A DNA stretch of 32,089 bases, taken from positions 1 through 32,089 of IMG/VR virus record IMGVR_UViG_3300027522_000017, one strand, 5' to 3'. The notes beneath the pieces are model-generated. The model did not search any database. It saw only the letters and a program-made list of their open reading frames with translations, and was not told where the DNA came from. Every line of letters begins with the position of its first letter. Within the stretch, counting starts at the first letter, position 1. Below are positions 24,324 through 30,895 of the stretch, in pieces. Origin of the DNA: a virus. A program made the translations under genes and the position numbers.

Positions 24324-25673
24324 ATGTTTCAGACAGAACATCTACAAGAAAAGTGGGCGCCCGTCCTAGAACACCCCGATCTTCCTAAGATTGAGGATGC
24401 TTATAAACGTGCGGTCACAACCGTTATCCTAGAAAACCAAGAAAAAGCCATGAAAGAAGATGCAGGGTTCCTTTCGGAAGCTGCACCTACTAACTCCACT
24501 GGTGGTTCCATCTCAAACTGGGACCCAATTTTGATCTCGCTCGTTCGCCGTGCCATGCCTAACTTGATTGCGTATGACATTTGTGGTGTTCAGCCAATGA
24601 CTGGTCCTACGGGTCTGATCTTCGCAATGCGTGCTTCCTTCATCTCTTCTGATGGTGCTGAAGCTCTTGTTGATGAAGCTCTTCCAGGCGGTCAAGGTAA
24701 ATCTAACCAGAACGCCGCCGGTACAACTGGTGGTGGCGATGTTGGTGCCACAGAAACAAACCCTGCCGTTCTTAACGACAGTCCTTCTGCTGGTACTTAC
24801 ACAAGTGCAACTGGTCAGACAACTGCTCAAGGTGAAGCATTGGGTGATACATCCACAAACGCTTTCGCTGAGATGGCATTCTCTATCGATAAGTCAACGG
24901 TTACTGCCGTTACACGTGCTCTGAAGGCTGAGTACACGATGGAACTTGCTCAAGACCTCAAAGCGATCCACGGTTTGGACGCTGAAACAGAACTTGCGAA
25001 CATTCTTAGTTCGGAAATTCTTGCTGAAATCAACCGTGAGGTTGTTCGTCGTGTTTACGTTTCCGCTGTTAAAGGCGCACAAGTCAACACAACAACTGCT
25101 GGTATCTTTGATCTCGACACCGACTCGAATGGTCGTTGGTCGGTTGAGAAGTTCAAGGGTTTGATGTTTGGTATCGAAAGAGATGCTAATGCGATTGGTC
25201 AACAGACTCGTCGTGGTAAAGGTAACATGCTAATGTGTTCTGCTGACGTTGCGTCTGCATTGCAGATGGCTGGTATCCTTGATTACACGCCTGCTCTTAA
25301 CAATCAACTCAACATTGATGACACAACGACAACGTTCGCTGGTGTTCTTAATGGTCGTTATAAAGTATATGTTGATCCATATGCTGCCAACGTATCTGCT
25401 TCTCAGTACTACGTTGTCGGATATAAGGGTTCTTCGCCTTATGACGCTGGTATGTTCTACTGCCCATACGTTCCGTTGCAAATGGTTCGTGCGGTTGGTG
25501 AAAATACGTTCCAACCTAAAATCGGGTTCAAGACTCGTTACGGGATGGCTGCTAACCCATTTGCTCAGACTGCTGGTGCAGTTGCTGCGAATGACACACA
25601 GAACACTGATGCATCTATTGATGACGGTGCTAACGTTTATTACCGTAGAGTTAAGGTTGCAAATCTCATGTAA
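24324..25673 (+). CDS. 23: Major capsid protein gp23
   Basis: The 449-residue precursor matches T4 gp23 in its HK97-fold segments: WDPILISLVRRAMPNLIAYDICGVQPMTGPTGLIFAMR, MAFSIDKSTVTAVTRALKAEYTMELAQDLKAIHGLDAE and RRGKGNMLMCSADVASAL. The N-terminal 52 residues form the delta domain, and FLSE-AAPT at E52/A53 fits gp21 cleavage (LxE). It is shorter than T4 gp23 (521), as is usual in marine relatives. A Gly/Thr/Asn-rich loop (about 128-175) is the most variable part. Codon usage differs from the neighbours: AAC, TAC, CGT and GTT/GCT are frequent and local GC is higher, as expected for the most highly expressed gene. It has a private late promoter and terminator. Confidence 0.96.
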   Translation: MFQTEHLQEKWAPVLEHPDLPKIEDAYKRAVTTVILENQEKAMKEDAGFLSEAAPTNSTGGSISNWDPILISLVRRAMPNLIAYDICGVQPMTGPTGLIFAMRASFISSDGAEALVDEALPGGQGKSNQNAAGTTGGGDVGATETNPAVLNDSPSAGTYTSATGQTTAQGEALGDTSTNAFAEMAFSIDKSTVTAVTRALKAEYTMELAQDLKAIHGLDAETELANILSSEILAEINREVVRRVYVSAVKGAQVNTTTAGIFDLDTDSNGRWSVEKFKGLMFGIERDANAIGQQTRRGKGNMLMCSADVASALQMAGILDYTPALNNQLNIDDTTTTFAGVLNGRYKVYVDPYAANVSASQYYVVGYKGSSPYDAGMFYCPYVPLQMVRAVGENTFQPKIGFKTRYGMAANPFAQTAGAVAANDTQNTDASIDDGANVYYRRVKVANLM

Positions 25674-25708
25674 GATTTGTTTCTAATAAGAAACTTTACT
25701 ATAAACTT

Positions 25709-25738
25709 AGAGGGTGCTTTCGGGCACCCTCTTTTTTT
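25709..25738 (+). terminator. Rho-independent terminator after gp23
   Basis: AGAGGGTGC (25709-25717) pairs perfectly with GCACCCTCT (25724-25732) around the loop TTTCGG. Seven T residues follow. The 9-bp GC-rich stem makes it by far the strongest terminator in the window. It insulates the capsid gene from iscU, which starts 18 nt later. Confidence 0.92.
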
Positions 25739-25756
25739 ATTTCGCCTATATAGAGT

Positions 25757-26140
25757 ATGGCATATAGCAAAGAACTATTAGATCATTATGAGAACCCACG
25801 AAATGTAGGCTCATTTGATAAAGAAGATGACGGAGTAGGAACAGGACTTGTTGGAGCTCCTGCTTGTGGAGATGTTATGAAACTCCAAATTAAAGTTGAA
25901 GAAGGAATTATAACTGACGCTAAATTTAAAACATTTGGGTGTGGAAGTGCAATCGCTTCATCTAGTCTGGTTACAGAGTGGGTCAAAGGACGCACACTAG
26001 AAGCAGCAAATGATATTAAGAATACAGAAATTGCAAAAGAACTAGCACTACCACCTGTCAAGATACATTGTTCAATTCTTGCAGAAGATGCCATAAAGGC
26101 TGCTGTCAGTGACTATGTGAAAAAATGTGAATGTAAATAA
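25757..26140 (+). CDS. iscU: IscU-type iron-sulfur cluster scaffold protein
   Basis: The 127-residue protein is a near-canonical IscU. It starts MAYSKELLDHYENPRNVGSF and has all cluster-binding residues: C37 and D39 (GAPACGDVMK), C62 (FGCGSAIASSS) and H104-C105 (KIHCSILAEDA). The chaperone-recognition loop LPPVK is intact at 98-102, so it could engage host HscA/HscB. Length and sequence are close to E. coli IscU (128 residues), except for a C-terminal CEC (C124, C126) that E. coli lacks. IscU assembles [2Fe-2S] and [4Fe-4S] clusters from sulfur delivered by IscS. Several phage proteins here would need such clusters. It lies just after the gp23 terminator with no clear ribosome binding site, so expression may depend on read-through. 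Confidence 0.95.
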   Translation: MAYSKELLDHYENPRNVGSFDKEDDGVGTGLVGAPACGDVMKLQIKVEEGIITDAKFKTFGCGSAIASSSLVTEWVKGRTLEAANDIKNTEIAKELALPPVKIHCSILAEDAIKAAVSDYVKKCECK

Positions 26141-26142
26141 CA

Positions 26143-26150
26143 TATAAATA
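26143..26150 (+). promoter_or_regulatory. Late promoter of the gp3-like gene, predicted leaderless
   Basis: An exact TATAAATA starts 3 nt past the iscU stop codon. By T4 geometry +1 falls on 26156, the A of the ATG. No Shine-Dalgarno sequence can be present on the resulting message. The same 5-nt spacing is seen for the minus-strand gene. Confidence 0.65.
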
Positions 26151-26155
26151 GAAGT

Positions 26156-26725
26156 ATGGTAGATTCAACAGCTCTTTCTAGACAACCAGATAAATTGGAT
26201 TATCTAAATCCAAGTCAATTTAGGTTTACTATTAATCAACTTCCTAAAGTTGAATTTTTTACTACGGCTTGTAACATCCCTGGCGTTTCTGTTCCTAATA
26301 CAGAAATGTCAACCCCTTTTACAAATGTACCTATTGTTGGTGAGAAAGCAGAATTTGAAGATTTTAGTCTTTCATTTATTGTTGATGAGTATTTAGAAAA
26401 TTATCTCTCATTGCATGAATGGATTACTGGCCAAGGATTTCCAGAAAGTACAAAACAATATACAACGTTTAGAGATGTTACAGGTGATACTAGTTCTACA
26501 AACACATCTAAGTTTGGAAGAACTGGCGATAGATCAATGTACTCAGATGCAACATTGACAGTGCTTAGTAACAAGAACAATCCAATTATTGAAATTAGAT
26601 TTAGAGATATGTTTCCTGTAACACTTGCAGCCTTAGATTTTGATCAGGGTGCAACTGATGCTAGTTTAATATCTTGTAGTGCTACCTTTAAATACCAACA
26701 ATATAAAATTGTACCTATTAAATAA
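26156..26725 (+). CDS. 3: Tail-tube-like protein, probable tail completion protein gp3
   Basis: The 189-residue beta-rich protein has the tail-tube layout: NPSQFRFTINQLPKVEFFTTACNIPGVSVP, then a TNVPIVGEKAEFEDFSLSFIVDEYLENY segment like the gp19 core, and a C-terminal strand (SLISCSATFKYQQYKI). In marine T4-like phages the gene between gp23 and uvsY is usually the gp3 tail terminator, so position supports gp3, which ends tube growth at the head-proximal tip. It is distinct from gp19 at 19176. There is no later methionine that would keep the conserved start, so the ATG directly after the promoter is the likely start. Identification as gp3 rather than another tube paralogue is moderate. Confidence 0.65.
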   Translation: MVDSTALSRQPDKLDYLNPSQFRFTINQLPKVEFFTTACNIPGVSVPNTEMSTPFTNVPIVGEKAEFEDFSLSFIVDEYLENYLSLHEWITGQGFPESTKQYTTFRDVTGDTSSTNTSKFGRTGDRSMYSDATLTVLSNKNNPIIEIRFRDMFPVTLAALDFDQGATDASLISCSATFKYQQYKIVPIK

Positions 26726-26735
26726 TGGAGAATAA

Positions 26736-27170
26736 ATGGATAAGTTAAGTGAATTGCAGGCGGAAGCCAAAGAAGACCTTATTATATTAGATGATGAAGA
26801 TTTACACCAACAATCATATAAAAATCAAATCATAAAACCAAAATGGTTAGACTATAAGTCTAAGTATCGATTACTCATGTTTCAATTGAAAGCTGATCAT
26901 AAAAGGTTGTATAGACAAAAATGGGAGTATTATGGAGGCAAGTCAGGTGCTAAAGTATATGCTGCAAAACCGTTTGACTTGAAAGTTTTAAAAACTGATA
27001 TGGGAGTTTATATAAACTCTGATGATGAGATAATTGATATAGAGTTAAAAATTGAATATTATGAAACTCTGGTTCAGTATGTTGACGGTATAATTAAGTC
27101 TATAGACAATCGTAGTTGGGATATTAAACATGCACAAGATTGGAAGAAATTTGTGGCTGGTGGTTTCTAA
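26736..27170 (+). CDS. uvsY: Recombination mediator UvsY
   Basis: The 144-residue protein matches UvsY (T4: 137 residues), which loads the UvsX recombinase on ssDNA covered by gp32. Family signs are the paired KPKWLDYKSKYRLLMFQL and KRLYRQKWEYYGGKSG segments, LKTDMGVYINSDDEI, and the end NRSWDIKHAQDWKKFVAGG. The ribosome binding site TGGAG lies about 7 nt before ATG. The stop overlaps the next start as TAATG. Its location ahead of uvsW, gp55 and gp47 matches the usual marine T4-like recombination module, although two oxygenase genes are interposed. Confidence 0.9.
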   Translation: MDKLSELQAEAKEDLIILDDEDLHQQSYKNQIIKPKWLDYKSKYRLLMFQLKADHKRLYRQKWEYYGGKSGAKVYAAKPFDLKVLKTDMGVYINSDDEIIDIELKIEYYETLVQYVDGIIKSIDNRSWDIKHAQDWKKFVAGGF

Positions 27171-27706
27171 TGAAGAAATGGATTGGATACTATGAAAACA
27201 TTATAGATGATGCTGGGTGTAAATCTATTATGAATTACCCTTGGGAGTTAAAACCATCAACTTATGCTAATCATAAAGGACAAAGCCGCAATAGCGAAGA
27301 ACGAGTTAAAATGGATGAGGTTTGGTGTAAGGAAGATAATAAGCCATATCCATTACTTAAAAAGTCTGTTATTGAGGTTATGAATATATATTCACAGGAA
27401 CAGAAACATTTTTCTTGTGTACATCATACAGATTTTAGGCTTAATAAATATGATGTTGATGGGTTTATGTCACCACATTGTGATAACATCCATCATTCTC
27501 ATGGACAACTTTATGGATACCCTCAAGCAACGGTATTATTTTTTCTAAATGATAATTATGAAGGTGGGGAGTTTTATGTTGCAGAAAATTGTTATAGTCC
27601 GAAATCTGGGTCTGCTATAATTTTCCCAGCAAACTTTATGTTTCCACATGAAGTAAAAAAAATAACAAAAGGCGAAAGGTGGAGTATAGTATCATGGCTG
27701 ATGTGA
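27170..27706 (+). CDS. Prolyl-4-hydroxylase-type Fe(II)/2-oxoglutarate oxygenase
   Basis: Starting at ATG 27170 (MKKWIGYYENII), the 178-residue product has a full P4H-type active site: H103 and D105 (SPHCDNIH), H160 (MFPHEVKK) and R170 (GERWSIVSW). FRLNKYDVDGFMSPH and ATVLFFLNDNYEGGEF are typical beta-helix strands of this family. Such enzymes hydroxylate prolines or other side chains, and phage members near uvsY are common in marine T4-like genomes. The start overlaps the uvsY stop as TAATG and the 3' end overlaps the next oxygenase by 13 nt. The protein target is unknown. Confidence 0.85.
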   Translation: MKKWIGYYENIIDDAGCKSIMNYPWELKPSTYANHKGQSRNSEERVKMDEVWCKEDNKPYPLLKKSVIEVMNIYSQEQKHFSCVHHTDFRLNKYDVDGFMSPHCDNIHHSHGQLYGYPQATVLFFLNDNYEGGEFYVAENCYSPKSGSAIIFPANFMFPHEVKKITKGERWSIVSWLM

Positions 27707-28290
27707 AAGTTAGTATAGATGAATTTACAGCATTTCCAACAATGATTTATAAATTTAAATCAGACCTTGGAGAAGATAGACATTCGAATATGTCTGCATA
27801 TATTAAAGCAAAAAATACAATGCAGACAGAAGATGATTTATATAAGTTATCTTCGTTTGGAGCTCTTTTAGAAACTGTTCATAATACAACAAACGATATT
27901 CTAAAAAAATTAGAATATCAATATGACAAACTAGAAATGACAAGTATGTGGGGAAATCATATGACGCCTGGAATGTCACACCCACCACATACACATTCTA
28001 ATAATGTATGGTCTGGTGTTTATTATGTTGAGTCTTCAGAGGGATCAGCTCCAATTCAATTTTTTGATCCTAGACCACAAGCTAATACGTTACATCCAAA
28101 AAATAAGCCTAACTGGAAAAATTCTAGTATGTTACAATTTGATGCTGAAGTTGGCACTGGTTTAATTTTTCCATCTTGGTTGCAACATTGGGTTCCACCT
28201 ACACAATCTGAACGTACTAGCGTTTCTTGGAATATGATTCTTAGGGGTGACTACGGTTCCCACCAAGATTATCAACATGCTAATATCTAA
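27694..28290 (+). CDS. Putative Fe(II)/2-oxoglutarate oxygenase, TIGR02466-like
   Basis: The 198-residue protein (start MADVKVSIDEFTAFPT) contains a metal-binding cluster in HPPHTHSNNVWSGVYYV (H99, H101), a PRPQANTLHPKNK loop, and a distal PSWLQHWVPP (H165) with a following SERTSVSWN (R174). This arrangement fits the TIGR02466 family of putative 2OG-Fe(II) oxygenases. ATG 27694 is chosen because GGTGGAG lies 9 nt upstream and it overlaps the preceding gene. It makes an oxygenase tandem with the P4H-type gene between uvsY and uvsW. The N-terminal helical part (about 25-80) is of unknown role, and no substrate can be assigned. Confidence 0.75.
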   Translation: MADVKVSIDEFTAFPTMIYKFKSDLGEDRHSNMSAYIKAKNTMQTEDDLYKLSSFGALLETVHNTTNDILKKLEYQYDKLEMTSMWGNHMTPGMSHPPHTHSNNVWSGVYYVESSEGSAPIQFFDPRPQANTLHPKNKPNWKNSSMLQFDAEVGTGLIFPSWLQHWVPPTQSERTSVSWNMILRGDYGSHQDYQHANI

Positions 28291-29740
28291 AAAGAATGAA
28301 GTTTATATAAAACTTGAGGAAGTTGAACCCTCATTAGCCGCAGAGTTGAATGATTTTTTCACCTTTGAGGTGCCAGGCCATAAATTTATGCCGAGCTTTC
28401 GGAATAAAATGTGGGATGGTAAAATTCGTTTATATAATGTAATGAATGGTGAAATTTATATGGGATTACTACCCTATATAGAAGAGTACCTTAAAAAAAC
28501 TGGTGAAGATTATGAGCTTAAAAACGGAGTTACAAACGAACGAGAAATTTCAAGGAGTGTTGTCCAAGGGTTTGTACGGGGACTTAGACCTACTCTTGGA
28601 GGAACTAGAATTAAAATCCGTGATTATCAGCTTGATGCCATTGCCCACGGTATTGCCACAAATCGTGCTCTTCTTATTTCTCCTACTGCTTCGGGTAAGT
28701 CATTAGTAATATATTGTCTTGTTCGATACTACCAAATGATGGAATTAAAAACTTTAATTTTAGTTCCTACTACCTCTTTAGTAGAACAAATGTATAAAGA
28801 CTTCGAAGATTATGGGTGGAGCTCTGGAACATACTGTCAAAAAATATATCAAGGCCATGATAAAAAAGTAACAAAGGATGTTGTAATATCCACTTGGCAA
28901 TCTATTCATAGAATGCCCAGACCATATTTTCGACAATTTGGCGTAGTATTTGGTGATGAGGCTCATTTGTTTAAGGCAAAGTCTCTCACTGGAATCATGA
29001 CAAAGCTTGATACTTGCAAGTATCGTTTTGGATTGACAGGCACACTAGATGGAACACAAACGCATAGATTGGTGTTGGAAGGACTATTTGGTAAAGCAAA
29101 ATATGTGGTAACAACTAAAGAGCTGATTGATAATAAAACTTTAGCCTCATTACAAATTAATTGTTTAGTTTTAAATTATCCCGAAGAGGATAGACAAATA
29201 GTAAAGGATTTCGACTATGCATCAGAATTGGAATACATCGTCACTAAGGCTGAAAGGAATACTTTTCTATGCAACCTTATGGATAGGGTCAATGGGAATA
29301 CTCTATGTTTATTTCAGTTTGTAGAAAAACATGGGGCAGTGCTTTATAAATTAATAGAAGATAAATATAAAGACAGGAAAGTATTTTTTGTTTATGGTGG
29401 TGTCAATACTGATACCAGAGAAGAAATTAGAAGGATTGTAGAAAATGAAGAGGCGGCTATCATCGTGGCGAGTTATGGGACTTTCAGCACTGGTATTAAT
29501 ATTCGCAATATTAGTAACATCGTGTTCGCAAGCCCCTCGAAAAGCAAAATTAGAGTGCTTCAGTCCCTTGGGCGTGGTTTGCGACTTGGAGACAAAAGCA
29601 AAAGCCTCAGAGTTTTTGACATCGCCGACGATCTCTCCATCGATTCTAGGCAAAATTTTACGTTAAGACACTTTAAAGAACGTATAAATATATATGAGGA
29701 ACAGAGGTTTAATTATAAAGTAGACAGGATAAAACTATGA
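28277..29740 (+). CDS. uvsW: UvsW-type SF2 DNA/RNA helicase
   Basis: The protein of about 487 residues is an SF2 helicase matching T4 UvsW. An N-terminal domain (FFTFEVPGHKFMPSFRNKMWDGKIRLYN) precedes motif I SPTASGKS (135-142), DEAH (227-230), GLTGTLDG (252-259) and motif VI QSLGRGLRLGDKS. UvsW unwinds branched DNA and R-loops and so shuts down origin-dependent replication, pushing the phage to recombination-dependent replication. The start is placed at ATG 28277 (MLISKKNEVYIK); GTG 28247 is less likely because the upstream codons have no family resemblance. It overlaps the oxygenase gene by 14 nt and the next gene by ATGA. The length is close to T4 UvsW (503). Confidence 0.92.
   Translation: MLISKKNEVYIKLEEVEPSLAAELNDFFTFEVPGHKFMPSFRNKMWDGKIRLYNVMNGEIYMGLLPYIEEYLKKTGEDYELKNGVTNEREISRSVVQGFVRGLRPTLGGTRIKIRDYQLDAIAHGIATNRALLISPTASGKSLVIYCLVRYYQMMELKTLILVPTTSLVEQMYKDFEDYGWSSGTYCQKIYQGHDKKVTKDVVISTWQSIHRMPRPYFRQFGVVFGDEAHLFKAKSLTGIMTKLDTCKYRFGLTGTLDGTQTHRLVLEGLFGKAKYVVTTKELIDNKTLASLQINCLVLNYPEEDRQIVKDFDYASELEYIVTKAERNTFLCNLMDRVNGNTLCLFQFVEKHGAVLYKLIEDKYKDRKVFFVYGGVNTDTREEIRRIVENEEAAIIVASYGTFSTGINIRNISNIVFASPSKSKIRVLQSLGRGLRLGDKSKSLRVFDIADDLSIDSRQNFTLRHFKERINIYEEQRFNYKVDRIKL
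29683..29690 (+). promoter_or_regulatory. Possible late promoter inside the 3' end of uvsW
   Basis: An exact TATAAATA lies in the last part of the uvsW coding sequence, 46 nt before the next gene. It could serve the Sm-like protein gene. Because it is coding sequence in an AT-rich genome it may be fortuitous. Confidence 0.4.
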
Positions 29741-30177
29741 GAGACTCAATAAGGGTATTTAAGCTATCTAACGGCGAAAGTATTATTGGCTCAACGTTGA
29801 ATAATAATGAGTTATTTGAATTTAATAAATCTATTCAAGTCAGTTACCCCCTAAAAATGGTGATAGTACGTCAACCATCAAGAAGAGGAGCCTCAGAATC
29901 TTTGAGCTTATCTCCTTGGGTTCACCCTATGACAGAAGAAGAGTATATTGACATTAATGCAAATAATGTAATTATGTCAGCTCCAGCATCATCTGGGTTA
30001 ATAGGTTATTATATGCATTGTATAAATCAATTTGATTTTAAAGAAGAACCTTATCTAGATATGGACGAACCTTCGGATAGAGATTTAGATTCTATTGAAT
30101 TTGAAGAAGAGGTGGAAGCTATAGAAGAAGCATTAGATGAACTAACTGATCCTAATAGGTCTGATACAATACACTAA
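29737..30177 (+). CDS. Sm-like (LSm/Hfq-fold) phage protein
   Basis: The 146-residue protein has an Sm-like beta barrel pattern in its first 100 residues: VFKLSNGESIIGST, KSIQVSYPLKMVIVRQP, SLSLSPWVHPMTEEEYIDINANNVI and MSAPASSGLIGYYM. These resemble the Sm-like proteins seen in many marine T4-like phages, usually near uvsW and gp55. The C-terminal 40 residues are strongly acidic (DLDSIEFEEEVEAIEEALDEL) and probably disordered. Sm-like proteins often bind RNA, so a role in phage or host RNA regulation is possible, but RNA binding is not shown by the sequence. It overlaps the uvsW stop as ATGA. A non-coding gap of 181 nt follows. Confidence 0.6.
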   Translation: MRDSIRVFKLSNGESIIGSTLNNNELFEFNKSIQVSYPLKMVIVRQPSRRGASESLSLSPWVHPMTEEEYIDINANNVIMSAPASSGLIGYYMHCINQFDFKEEPYLDMDEPSDRDLDSIEFEEEVEAIEEALDELTDPNRSDTIH

Positions 30178-30299
30178 GCTTTAATCTATACTCTATAGTT
30201 TATCATCAACCGACTACAAGCGTAGTATATACAGATTTTGCTACAGAGTCAATACTCTTTTTAAATTAAAATAGTAATGTATTTGTATCTCAAAAGGTA

Positions 30300-30328
30300 T
30301 TGACTTTCTGGCCTTTTTAGTCTATAGT
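30300..30328 (+). promoter_or_regulatory. Sigma70-type promoter for gp55
   Basis: TTGACT (30300-30305) and TATAGT (30323-30328) are separated by exactly 17 nt. Initiation near 30335 gives a leader of about 24 nt carrying CAGGAG. It lies in the only plus-strand non-coding stretch over 100 nt (30178-30358), where no RNA gene or second clear promoter was found. gp55 is thus likely made by host polymerase before late transcription. Confidence 0.65.
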
Positions 30329-30358
30329 TAATTATATTAAAAATATACAGGAGTTATT

Positions 30359-30895
30359 ATGGCCAAAAAGAAATCCCAACACTATGTTGATAACAAACAA
30401 TTTTTAGCAGCAATGGTAGAATGGCGAGAAAAGTGTCTAGAGAACGCCGCCGTCGATGAAGAAAATCCACCACTAACTAATTATATTGGTGAGTGTTTTC
30501 TAAAGATTGCCACCCATTTATCTTACCGCCCTAATTTTATTAATTATTCATATAGAGATGAAATGATTTCTGATGGTATTCAAAACTGTTTGCAATACGC
30601 ATATAATTTTAATCCAGAGAAATCTCAAAATCCTTTTGCATATTTTACTCAAATAATTTACTATGCGTTTTTACGTAGGATCATGGCTGAGAAGAAACAG
30701 GTACATATCAAAAATCAATCTATACAGAAACAACATTATGAGGCATACACTACTATGCCTGGAGATACAACTGTTTATAATATGGATGAGACTTTGATGA
30801 ATAATATGCTTCCTGATGAAGATGTTTATAAACCTAAGAAAAAGGAAATTGTTAAGGCCAAAGGCCTTGAAGTTTTCATGGAGAAGGAAGATTGA
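30359..30895 (+). CDS. 55: Late transcription sigma factor gp55
   Basis: The 178-residue protein matches T4 gp55 (185 residues), the minimal sigma factor that directs host RNA polymerase to TATAAATA promoters. The conserved region includes SYRDEMISDGIQNCLQYAYNFN, NPFAYFTQIIYYAFLRRIMAEKK (a region 2-like helix pair) and QVHIKNQSIQKQHY. The C-terminal GLEVFMEKED resembles the flap-binding tail. It has a sigma70-type promoter and a good ribosome binding site. The stop overlaps the gp47 start as TTGA. The many exact TATAAATA elements in this window are its expected targets. Confidence 0.93.
   Translation: MAKKKSQHYVDNKQFLAAMVEWREKCLENAAVDEENPPLTNYIGECFLKIATHLSYRPNFINYSYRDEMISDGIQNCLQYAYNFNPEKSQNPFAYFTQIIYYAFLRRIMAEKKQVHIKNQSIQKQHYEAYTTMPGDTTVYNMDETLMNNMLPDEDVYKPKKKEIVKAKGLEVFMEKED

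Noticed and set aside
24513-25686. Long overlapping frames on both strands within gp23
   Set aside because: They are shadows caused by the codon bias of the capsid gene; no start signals or recognisable motifs.
30178-30358. Possible tRNA or small RNA gene in the non-coding gap
   Set aside because: No cloverleaf, CCA end or strong hairpin with terminator was seen; only a sigma70-type promoter is supported.
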